Below are positions 43,558 to 50,977 of a DNA stretch of 64,000 nt, one piece after another. The stretch is from RXIX01 sp003989075 (lineage in GTDB: Bacteria > Pseudomonadota > Gammaproteobacteria > Competibacterales > Competibacteraceae): NCBI GenBank assembly GCA_029780415.1, contig JAKOYN010000019.1, positions 1 through 64,000 on the forward strand, written 5' to 3'. The translations under genes and the position numbers were made by a program. Below the pieces are notes generated by a model. It was not told where the DNA came from and searched no databases. It saw only the letters and a list, made by a program, of their open reading frames with translations. Numbering within the stretch: the first letter of the stretch is position 1; each line of letters begins with the position of its first letter.

Positions 43558-45327
43558 ATGTCATCTCCAATTCCCTCCTTCGAGCAACTGGCCCTGTCGC
43601 CGGCGCTGCTGCACATCCTGCAGGACATGGGCTACGAAGCCCCCTCGCCGATCCAGGCGGCCTGCATCCCCTACCTGCTGGACGGCCGTGACCTGATCGG
43701 TCAGGCCCAGACCGGCACCGGCAAGACCGCCGCCTTCGCCCTGCCGGTGCTCGAACGGCTGGATCTTGACAACCGCCAGCCACAGGCGCTGGTGCTTACC
43801 CCAACCCGTGAGCTGGCCATCCAGGTCGCCGAGGCGTTTCAGGGCTACGCGCGCCATCTGCCGGGCTTCCACGTCCTGCCGATCTATGGTGGCCAGATCA
43901 TGAGCACCCAGCTGCGCCAGCTCAAGCGCGGCCCGCATGTAATCGTGGGCACGCCGGGGCGGATCATGGATCACCTGCGCCGGGAAAGCCTGAATCTGGA
44001 CGGCCTGCGCACCGTGGTGCTCGACGAGGCCGATGAAATGCTGCGCATGGGCTTTATCGAGGATGTCGATTGGATTCTGGAACATACGCCGGCGCAGCGG
44101 CAGGTGGCACTGTTCTCGGCGACCATGCCCGAGCCGATCCGCCGCGTGGCCCATCGCCATTTGCGCGAGCCGCATGAAGTCAAGATCAAATCCAGCACCG
44201 CCACGGTCGCCACCATCGCGCAGCGCTATTGGCAGGTCAGCGGCCTGCACAAGCTCGACGCGCTGACCCGCATTCTCGAAGTTGAGGACGTTGACGCCAC
44301 CCTGATCTTCGTCCGCACCAAGACCGCCACCACTGAACTGGCCGAGCGGCTGGAAGCGCGCGGCTATGCCTGCGCCGCCCTGCATGGCGACATGAGTCAG
44401 GCGCTGCGCGAGAAGACCATTGAGCAGTTAAAAAACAACGGCTTGGATATCGTCATCGCCACCGATGTCGCTGCGCGCGGTCTGGACGTACCACGCATCA
44501 GCCACGTCATCAACTACGATATCCCCTACGATACCGAGGCCTATATCCACCGTATCGGCCGCACCGGTCGCGCTGGCCGCGAAGGTCACGCCATTTTGTT
44601 CGTCGCGCCGCGCGAGATGCGCATGCTGCGCGCGATCGAGAAGGCCACCCGCCAGCCGATCACGCCGATGCAGCCGCCCAGCCGGGCCGCGATCGCTGAT
44701 CATCGCCAGAATCAGTTCAAGCAGCAGATTCTCGATACCCTGGCTACGGAAGACCTGACGTTCTTCCACGAACTGACCGCGCGCATCGAACAGGAGCAGG
44801 ATATCAGCGCCCGCGATATCGCCGCCGCGCTGGCCTATCTGGTGCAGCGCGAGCGGCCACTGCAGGTCGATGACAGCGCCGCCGGCCACGACCCCGAACC
44901 GCCCAGCGCCATGCTGGCGGCCGATGCGTCCGACAGCCGGCCACGCAAGCCACGCGAACGGGCACAGCCGGGCGATGCCAATCTGGTGCGCTACCGGGTC
45001 GAAGTCGGCAGCCGCCACGGCGCTACGCCGCAGAATCTGGTAGGCGCCATCGCTAATGAAGCCGGTTTGGAAAGCCGCTACATTGGCCGCATCGAAATCC
45101 ACGACGATTACAGCACCGTGGATTTACCTGACGGCATGCCCGCCGAAATCTTCCGCCATCTGCAAAAGGTGCGGGTACGGCAATTCATGCTCAACATCAG
45201 CCGGGTCGAGACCGGCGGCGAAACCGATTCGCGACCGGCGGCGAAACTCGCCACTCGGCGCCCCCGGCCACCCCGGAGTGAGCAGGGCGATGTGCCACCG
45301 CGCAAGCCGCGTAAAAAAACGCCCTGA
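43558..45327 (+). CDS. deaD: DEAD-box RNA helicase
   Basis: This is a 589-aa ATP-dependent RNA helicase of the CsdA/DeaD type, acting in ribosome assembly and mRNA turnover, often cold-induced. The Q motif region and Walker A (AQTGTGKT, residues 50-57) are followed by PTRELAIQV, LDEADEML (DEAD box), FSATMP, VATDVAARGLD and HRIGRTGRAGR. After a linker, residues about 475-550 form a DbpA-type RNA-binding domain (YRVEVGSRHGATPQNLVGAIANEAGL), and the tail is Arg/Lys-rich. Length and architecture are normal for the family. Confidence 0.95.
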   Translation: MSSPIPSFEQLALSPALLHILQDMGYEAPSPIQAACIPYLLDGRDLIGQAQTGTGKTAAFALPVLERLDLDNRQPQALVLTPTRELAIQVAEAFQGYARHLPGFHVLPIYGGQIMSTQLRQLKRGPHVIVGTPGRIMDHLRRESLNLDGLRTVVLDEADEMLRMGFIEDVDWILEHTPAQRQVALFSATMPEPIRRVAHRHLREPHEVKIKSSTATVATIAQRYWQVSGLHKLDALTRILEVEDVDATLIFVRTKTATTELAERLEARGYACAALHGDMSQALREKTIEQLKNNGLDIVIATDVAARGLDVPRISHVINYDIPYDTEAYIHRIGRTGRAGREGHAILFVAPREMRMLRAIEKATRQPITPMQPPSRAAIADHRQNQFKQQILDTLATEDLTFFHELTARIEQEQDISARDIAAALAYLVQRERPLQVDDSAAGHDPEPPSAMLAADASDSRPRKPRERAQPGDANLVRYRVEVGSRHGATPQNLVGAIANEAGLESRYIGRIEIHDDYSTVDLPDGMPAEIFRHLQKVRVRQFMLNISRVETGGETDSRPAAKLATRRPRPPRSEQGDVPPRKPRKKTP

Positions 45328-45370
45328 TCCCCGGCCCTGTTACCCACTGCGTTCACCGGAGAGACCTGCC

Positions 45371-45991
45371 ATGCTGACTGTCTACGGTTGTCCCAAAACC
45401 CGCTCAGCCCGCGTGGTCTGGGCGCTGGAAGAAGCCGGAGCCGAATATGCCTACCACAAGGTCGATCTCTTCACGGGCGCCGGTCGCCAGCCGGATTATC
45501 TGGCGCTTAATCCCGCCGGCAAGGTACCGGCCCTGGTCGATGGCACGCTGACCCTCACCGAATCGGCGGCAATCTGCACCTACATCGGTGACCGCTTCCC
45601 GGCCAGCGGCCTGACGCCACAGGGCGATATAGCGGCGCGGGCATGCTATAACCAGTGGTGCTATTTCGCGCTCAGTGAGCTGGAACAACCGCTGTGGACC
45701 CTGGCCAAGCACCGCTTTGCCCTGCCGGAAAAGCGGCGGGTGCCGGCGGTACTGGAAACTGCACAATGGGAATTCAGCGTTGCCGCCCGGATTCTGGCAC
45801 TGGGCCTGGGCGAGCGCGAATTCATCAGCGGCGACCACTTCAGCGCCGCCGACATCCTGATCGCTCATACCCTCGCCTGGGCACAAGCCTTCGCACTGCC
45901 GCTTGGGCACGACAATCTCGATGCCTACGCCGCGCGTCTGCTGGCCCGTCCGGCCTTCGTCCGCGCCCAGGCCCGTGAACTGGCCGGCTAG
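45371..45991 (+). CDS. Glutathione S-transferase
   Basis: This 206-aa protein has the thioredoxin-like N-terminal domain with the glutathione-binding loop (NPAGKVPALVDGTLTLTESAAICTYIG) and the all-helical C-terminal domain (FISGDHFSAADILIAHTLAWA). An early YGCPKTRSARV segment is near the expected catalytic position. It lies 43 bp after deaD and 32 bp before the CBS gene on the same strand. The substrate is unknown. Confidence 0.92.
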   Translation: MLTVYGCPKTRSARVVWALEEAGAEYAYHKVDLFTGAGRQPDYLALNPAGKVPALVDGTLTLTESAAICTYIGDRFPASGLTPQGDIAARACYNQWCYFALSELEQPLWTLAKHRFALPEKRRVPAVLETAQWEFSVAARILALGLGEREFISGDHFSAADILIAHTLAWAQAFALPLGHDNLDAYAARLLARPAFVRAQARELAG

Positions 45992-46023
45992 GCAACACCC
46001 CTTCCCAGGGAAAGGATTTCACG

Positions 46024-46482
46024 ATGACAGCACGAAACCTGATGAATCCGGAACTGGTGACGTTGCGCCCCACCGACACGGTCGCAACCGCCGCCACGCA
46101 TATCCTGAAACACCACTTGCGCCATCTGGCGGTTGTCGATGAGCAGGGTCGCTACCTGGGCACCTTCGGTATTTATTCCCTGCTACAACTGGCCCTGCCC
46201 AAGGCAGTGACCATGGCCGAAGGGCTGAGCGATGTGTCCTTTATCACTGAAACCGCCCAGGATCTGGCCACACGCCTGCGCGAGCGCGGCGCTGAACAGA
46301 TCGGCAACTGGCTGAGCACCGATGATCCGGTTGCCCATCCCGAAACCCCGGCGATGGAAGTGGTGCTACTGATGCTGCGTGGCCACACCAGCGTGCCGGT
46401 CGTAGACAAGACCAGTCAGCGCCTGGAAGGCATGATTTCATCCTGGAACGTGGTGGAAAAGCTGCTCGGGGAGGATTGCTAA
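46024..46482 (+). CDS. CBS-domain protein
   Basis: This 152-aa protein consists of two CBS motifs: MNPELVTLRPTDTVATAATHILKHHLRHLAVVDEQGRYLGTFGIYSLL, and later DPVAHPETPAMEVVLLMLRGHTSVPVVD. CBS pairs usually bind adenine nucleotides and gate transporters or enzymes. Its stop codon is immediately followed by the ATG of the carrier gene (no gap), so it is very likely the regulatory partner of that transporter. Confidence 0.9.
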   Translation: MTARNLMNPELVTLRPTDTVATAATHILKHHLRHLAVVDEQGRYLGTFGIYSLLQLALPKAVTMAEGLSDVSFITETAQDLATRLRERGAEQIGNWLSTDDPVAHPETPAMEVVLLMLRGHTSVPVVDKTSQRLEGMISSWNVVEKLLGEDC

Positions 46483-47814
46483 ATGCACGAATCAACCACG
46501 GCAGTGGCTTCCACCGGCGCCATGATCATGGCGGCGATTCTGTTCGTGATCACCTACGCGGTGATCATGAGCGAGAAAATCAACCGCGCCATCGTCTCGC
46601 TGCTGGCGGCGGGTCTGATGATTGTGCTGGGTATTTTGAACCAGGAAGCGGCGATTCGCGGCATCGACTTTAACACCATCGGCCTGCTGATCGGCATGAT
46701 GGTCATCGTCGCCATCACCCGCCAATCCGGCATTTTCCAGTTCCTGGCGATTTGGGCGGCGAAGAAGGTCAATGCCAATCCCTGGGGCATTCTGGTGATG
46801 ATCTCACTGGTGACCGCAGTGACTTCGGCCTTTCTGGATAACGTGACCACTGTGCTGCTGGTCGTGCCGGTGACCCTGCTGATCACCGAAGAACTCAAGG
46901 TCAAGCCCTATCCGTATCTGTTCGCGATGATCTTTTCCTCGAACATCGGCGGCACTGCGACTCTGATCGGCGATCCGCCCAACATCATGATCGGTTCCGC
47001 TACCGGACTGACCTTCAACGATTTCGCCTACAACCTGTCGCCGGTGGTCCTGGTCATCCTGGCGATCACCCTGATCCCGATTTATTTCATCTGGGGCCGG
47101 CATCTGAAGGCGACGCCGGAAGCACGCCAGCGGGTGATGCAGTTCAACGAATTCGAAGCGATCACCGATCGGCGCCTGCTCAAGCAGTGCCTGAGCGTGA
47201 TTGGTCTAGTGATTGGCGGATTTGTCTTCGCCCGTTTTCTGGGCCTGGAAGCGGCCACCGTGGCGATGACCGGCGCGGCGCTGCTGCTGCTGCTGGCCAA
47301 CTGGGGTCGCGACGCCGAGCATCAGAGCAAGCATGTGCTGGATGCGTTCAACGAAGTGGAATGGATCACCATTTTCTTCTTCGTCGGCCTGTTCATCGTG
47401 GTGCATGGCGTGGACAGCACCGGCCTGCTCAAGCTGCTGGCTGAAAAAATGGTGGCTGCGACCGGTGGTGATCTGAACGCAACGGCCATGGTAATTCTGT
47501 GGTCGTCAGCGATCCTGTCGGCGGTGATCGACAATATTCCCTTTGTCGCTACCATGATTCCGCTGATCAAGGCGATGGCGCCGACCTTTGGCGGTCCGGA
47601 AGGCTTGATGCCGCTGTGGTGGGCCCTGTCACTGGGCGCCTGCCTAGGCGGCAACGGTACCCTGATCGGGGCCAGCGCCAACCTGGTGGTGGCCGGTTTC
47701 GCCGAGCGCGCCGGTCAGCCGATCCGCTTCATGCAGTACACCCTGATGGCCTTCCCGCTGATGCTGATGTCTATCGCCATCAGCATGGTTTATCTGTACT
47801 GGCGCTATCTGTAA
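46483..47814 (+). CDS. ArsB/NhaD-type ion transporter
   Basis: This 443-aa inner-membrane carrier has about eleven hydrophobic helices. It shows family motifs such as TSAFLDNVTTVLLVVPV, SSNIGGTATLIGDPPNIMIGS, its repeat SAVIDNIPFVATMIPLIKAM and GGNGTLIGASANLVVAG. These inverted-repeat motifs define the ArsB/NhaD branch of the ion-transporter superfamily, which includes arsenite pumps, Na+/H+ antiporters and dicarboxylate carriers. The coupled CBS gene suggests nucleotide regulation. No ars genes are nearby, so Na+/H+ exchange or organic-anion transport is more likely than arsenite export, but this is not settled by sequence. Confidence 0.88.
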   Translation: MHESTTAVASTGAMIMAAILFVITYAVIMSEKINRAIVSLLAAGLMIVLGILNQEAAIRGIDFNTIGLLIGMMVIVAITRQSGIFQFLAIWAAKKVNANPWGILVMISLVTAVTSAFLDNVTTVLLVVPVTLLITEELKVKPYPYLFAMIFSSNIGGTATLIGDPPNIMIGSATGLTFNDFAYNLSPVVLVILAITLIPIYFIWGRHLKATPEARQRVMQFNEFEAITDRRLLKQCLSVIGLVIGGFVFARFLGLEAATVAMTGAALLLLLANWGRDAEHQSKHVLDAFNEVEWITIFFFVGLFIVVHGVDSTGLLKLLAEKMVAATGGDLNATAMVILWSSAILSAVIDNIPFVATMIPLIKAMAPTFGGPEGLMPLWWALSLGACLGGNGTLIGASANLVVAGFAERAGQPIRFMQYTLMAFPLMLMSIAISMVYLYWRYL

Positions 47815-47840
47815 TCTGGCGCGATCGGTCTTCAAACCGA

Positions 47841-47872
47841 AAAAAACCTCCCCGACTCGGGGAGGTTTTTTT
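47841..47872. terminator. Bidirectional rho-independent terminator
   Basis: AACCTCCCCG and CGGGGAGGTT form a 10-bp stem around loop ACT, flanked by an A-run on the left and a T-run on the right. It sits between the convergent transporter (ends 47814) and fabI (ends 47896), serving both strands. Confidence 0.93.
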
Positions 47873-47895
47873 GTGCCGCCCATCAGGCCATGGCA

Positions 47896-48678
47896 TCAAG
47901 CCATGATGTGCACGCCACCATCGACATAGACCGTGCTGCCGGTCAGACGCCGCGCATAGGGCGTAGACAGGAAGGCGCAGGTAAAGCCAACATCCATGAT
48001 ATCCACCAGCTCGCCAATCGGCGCCCGCTCCACCGCCTCGTTCAGCAGCAGATCGAAATCCTTCAAGCCGGAGGCGGCCCGGGTCTTCAACGGCCCCGGC
48101 GATATGGCATGGACGCGAATACCTTTCCGACCCAGTTCATAGGCCAGATAGCGGCAGGATGATTCCAGCGCTGCCTTCACCGGCCCCATCACGTTGTAAT
48201 TCGGCACCACTTCAGCCGCGCCATGGTAGCTCATGGCAAACATCGCCCCGCCCTGATCCATCAGCGGCTCAGCCAGATTGGCCATGCGGATAAAGGAATG
48301 ACAGGAAATATCCATGGCTTTGGCGAAACCTGCCGCCGAGCAACTGATCAGACCGTCCTGCAAATCCTCCTTGGGCGCGAAGGCGATGGAGTGCACCAGC
48401 ACATCCAGCCGTCCCCATTGCGCCTTGATCTGCTCAAACACTGCCTCAAGCTGGCCCGGCTGGCTGACATCGAGCGGCATGAAAATCGATGCATTCAGTT
48501 GCTGCGCCAACGGCTCGACGTAAGCCTTAGCCTTCTCGTTCAGATAGGTAATCGCCAGATCCGCACCCAGCTCGTGAAACGCCTTGGCGCAACCGAAAGC
48601 GATGGAATATTCGTTGGCGATGCCGGCAATGAATACTTTCTTGCCGGCCAGTATCGTGCGGGGAATCTCAACAGCCAT
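47896..48678 (-). CDS. fabI: Enoyl-ACP reductase (NADH)
   Basis: This 260-aa short-chain-dehydrogenase-type enzyme performs the last reduction of type II fatty-acid elongation. Diagnostic stretches are GIANEYSIAFG (nucleotide site) and the catalytic set Y151, Y161 and K168 in SYHGAAEVVPNYNVMGPVK, matching E. coli Y146/Y156/K163 with a constant offset of 5. ATG 48678 has AGGAG 9 nt upstream; a TTG two codons earlier is less well placed. It follows ackA by 17 bp in a minus-strand operon. As the third position after pta and ackA it may reflect acyl-CoA/ACP balance. FabI at GPVK differs slightly from the usual GLAK. Confidence 0.93.
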   Translation of the reverse strand: MAVEIPRTILAGKKVFIAGIANEYSIAFGCAKAFHELGADLAITYLNEKAKAYVEPLAQQLNASIFMPLDVSQPGQLEAVFEQIKAQWGRLDVLVHSIAFAPKEDLQDGLISCSAAGFAKAMDISCHSFIRMANLAEPLMDQGGAMFAMSYHGAAEVVPNYNVMGPVKAALESSCRYLAYELGRKGIRVHAISPGPLKTRAASGLKDFDLLLNEAVERAPIGELVDIMDVGFTCAFLSTPYARRLTGSTVYVDGGVHIMA

Positions 48679-48695
48679 GCGCAAGCTCTCCTGTT

Positions 48696-49883
48696 TTAGA
48701 GGCTCTGTACCTGCAGAGCCCGGGTATGCCGGGCAATCATCAACTCTTCATTGGTAGGAATGACCCAGGCGGCGACGCGACTGGCGGCGCTGCTCAGGCG
48801 TGGACCACCGCTTGCGTTGGCCGCAGCATCGAAATCCAGTCCCAGCCATGCCGCAGCCTGACAGACCCGCTCGCGGATCGGCACGGCATGTTCGCCGATT
48901 CCGGCGGTGAACACCACCGCATCCAGACCGCCAAGCGCCGCCGCCAGCGCACCCAGTTCCTGGACAATCCGATAAACGAACAGATCAATCGCAAAACGCG
49001 CCCCGGGCGCATCGGACGCCAGCAGCGTGCGCATATCGCTGGACAGCCCGGAGACGCCCAGCAGCCCCGATTTCTGGTAGATCAGCTTCTCGATGGCGCG
49101 GGCATCCATGTGCAACTCGTCCATCAGGTACAGCATCACCCCCGGATCGAGCCGCCCGCAGCGCGTGCCCATTGGCAGGCCGTCGACGGCGGTAAAACCC
49201 ATGGTGCTGGCCATGCTCCTGCCCGCATGCAGGGCACACATGCTGGAACCGTTACCCAAATGCAGCACCACCGTGCGACCCTGCGCGGCGCGCGGATCGT
49301 ATCCGGCCAGCACTGAGGCGATGTACTCATAGGAAATGCCGTGGAAGCCATAGCGGCGCACGCCACGCCCGGTGATCTCGGCCGGCAGGGCACAAGCCTG
49401 CGCGACCTCAGGCTGCTCGCGATGGAAGGCGGTATCAAAACAGGCCACCTGCGGCAAATCCGGCAGGCGGGCAAACAGCAGGCGGATCGGCGCCAGGTTA
49501 TGCGGCTGGTGTAGCGGCGCCAGCGGAATGAACTGCTCCAGCTCGCCCAGAATCGTCGGCGTCAGCCGTACCGGCGCTGAATAGCGCAGGCCACCATGCA
49601 CAACGCGATGGCCCACCGCAGCCAGCCGGTGTGCGCCGAGATGCTCGCGCACGAAGGCCGCCAGATAGCTCAGGCCGCCCTCATGGCCGAGCGTCTCACC
49701 GGCCGCCCAGCACCGTTCACCGAGCAGAGCACCGGCTGCGTCGCGCGCCTTGAAACGCGGCTCGGTATACAGTCCCTCCAGTTGCCCACCAAGCAGCAGC
49801 GCCAGTATGCCCTCCTGGTCGAGAAACAGGGAAAACTTGATGCTCGATGAGCCGGCGTTCAACACCAGAATGGCGTCGCTCAT
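48696..49883 (-). CDS. ackA: Acetate (or propionate) kinase
   Basis: This 395-aa ASKHA-fold kinase interconverts acetyl phosphate and acetate with ADP/ATP. The N-terminal LVLNAGSSSIKFSLF, VGHRVVHGG, CFDTAFHREQP, RRYGFHGISYEYI, HLGNGSSM, and VVFTAGIGEHA segments are all canonical. It starts at ATG 49883, sharing ATGA with the pta stop, so the two are co-translated. Propionate is a possible alternative substrate, which would fit the methylmalonyl-CoA decarboxylase at 53905. Confidence 0.95.
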   Translation of the reverse strand: MSDAILVLNAGSSSIKFSLFLDQEGILALLLGGQLEGLYTEPRFKARDAAGALLGERCWAAGETLGHEGGLSYLAAFVREHLGAHRLAAVGHRVVHGGLRYSAPVRLTPTILGELEQFIPLAPLHQPHNLAPIRLLFARLPDLPQVACFDTAFHREQPEVAQACALPAEITGRGVRRYGFHGISYEYIASVLAGYDPRAAQGRTVVLHLGNGSSMCALHAGRSMASTMGFTAVDGLPMGTRCGRLDPGVMLYLMDELHMDARAIEKLIYQKSGLLGVSGLSSDMRTLLASDAPGARFAIDLFVYRIVQELGALAAALGGLDAVVFTAGIGEHAVPIRERVCQAAAWLGLDFDAAANASGGPRLSSAASRVAAWVIPTNEELMIARHTRALQVQSL

Positions 49884-50824
49884 GGAGCGATGCTCTTGGC
49901 CACGCTGGAGCGGCGCGCCTGGGCGACCAGTGCCGCCACCGCGCAGGACGCCAGACGGGTCATCACCGAATCGGCGCGGCTGGTGAGGATGATCGGCACC
50001 CGCGCGCCGAGCACGATGCCGGCGGCGTCGGCATCGGCCATGAAGGACAGACTCTTGGCCAGCATGTTGCCCGCCTCCAGATCCGGCACCACCAGGATAT
50101 CGGCATAACCGGCCACCGGCGATTGGATATGCTTGATCTGCGCGGCGCTGAGGTTGATGGCGTTATCCAGCGCCAGCGGTCCGTCGAGCATGCCACCGGT
50201 AATCTGGCCGCGATCGGCCATCTTGCACAGCGCGCCGGCTTCAACCGTTGACTGAATCTTGGGATTGACTGTTTCCATCGCCGACAGAATCGCTACCTTG
50301 GGCTGGCTGAAACCGAGTGCCTGGGCCAGGTCGATGGCGTTCTGGATAATGTGCTGCTTGTCCTCCAGGGTCGGAAAAATGTTGATCGCTGCATCGGTGA
50401 CGATGATCGCCCGATCCAGGCTGGGCACATCCATGATGAAGGCGTGGCTGATGCGCCGCTCGGTGCGCAGGCCGGTGGCAGTACGCACCACTGCACCCAT
50501 CAGCTCGTCGGTGTGCAGGCTGCCCTTCATCAGCATCTCGGCCTTGCCTTCGCGAGCCAGTTGCACCGCCAGATCAGCGGCGGCGTGGCTGTGCGGCGCA
50601 TCGACGATCTCATAGGGCGAGATGTCGAGCTGAAACTGCGCTGCCAAGGCAACGATCCGGGCGCGCGGCCCAACCAGAATTGGCGTCATGATGCCCAGTT
50701 CGGCCGCTTCCACCGCACCCTTGAGCGAGGTTTCATCGCAGGGATGAGCCACGGCGGTGCTCACCGGGCTCAATTCCTTGCAACGGGCAATCAGGCGTTC
50801 ATATTTTTCGTGCTTGCGTTCCAC
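49880..50824 (-). CDS. Phosphate acetyl/butyryltransferase
   Basis: This 314-aa enzyme converts an acyl-CoA to acyl phosphate for the adjacent kinase. The pattern AAELGIMTPILVGPRARI, GKAEMLMKGSLHTDELMGAVV, SHAFIMDVPS, AILSAMETVNPKIQST, ITGGMLDGPLALDNAIN and VPDLEAGNMLAKSL matches the short PTA/PTB family. It is shorter than E. coli Pta (no N-terminal regulatory domains). The start is GTG 50824 with GGAAGA about 6-7 nt upstream. A 111-bp repeat lies between it and the upstream DUF3141 gene. Preference for acetyl, propionyl or butyryl groups is unknown. Confidence 0.9.
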   Translation of the reverse strand: MERKHEKYERLIARCKELSPVSTAVAHPCDETSLKGAVEAAELGIMTPILVGPRARIVALAAQFQLDISPYEIVDAPHSHAAADLAVQLAREGKAEMLMKGSLHTDELMGAVVRTATGLRTERRISHAFIMDVPSLDRAIIVTDAAINIFPTLEDKQHIIQNAIDLAQALGFSQPKVAILSAMETVNPKIQSTVEAGALCKMADRGQITGGMLDGPLALDNAINLSAAQIKHIQSPVAGYADILVVPDLEAGNMLAKSLSFMADADAAGIVLGARVPIILTSRADSVMTRLASCAVAALVAQARRSSVAKSIAP

Positions 50825-50853
50825 GGGGATTCTTCCTCATTTTTTAGTTTGCA

Positions 50854-50964
50854 GGACTTTCGCTTACCTTACTTTTTCCGTCATACCCGCGAAAGCGGGT
50901 ATCCATTCTTTTCAACACGCTACTGGATTCCCGCATACGCGGGAATGACGGAAAGCGAAAGTCC
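50854..50964. repeat. 111-bp dispersed palindromic repeat, copy 2
   Basis: This copy has the same length and terminal inverted repeats as the copy at 35025 and differs at about two bases. It fills the intercistronic space between the DUF3141 stop (50978) and the pta GTG (50824), so if the operon is transcribed through, the mRNA carries two strong hairpins there. It could stabilise or terminate transcripts and set the ratio of the flanking proteins. Confidence 0.9.
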
Positions 50965-50977
50965 CGGTTTGAATTGT

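Noticed and set aside
46483..47814. Arsenite efflux pump ArsB
   Set aside because: The fold is shared with NhaD and dicarboxylate carriers, and no arsR, arsC or arsA gene is nearby; a coupled CBS gene is atypical for ArsB.
50757..50948. Short ORF encoding SVIPAKAGIHS at the 111-bp repeat
   Set aside because: This peptide is the false translation of a widespread short repeat; a similar one occurs at copy 1. There is no independent gene evidence.
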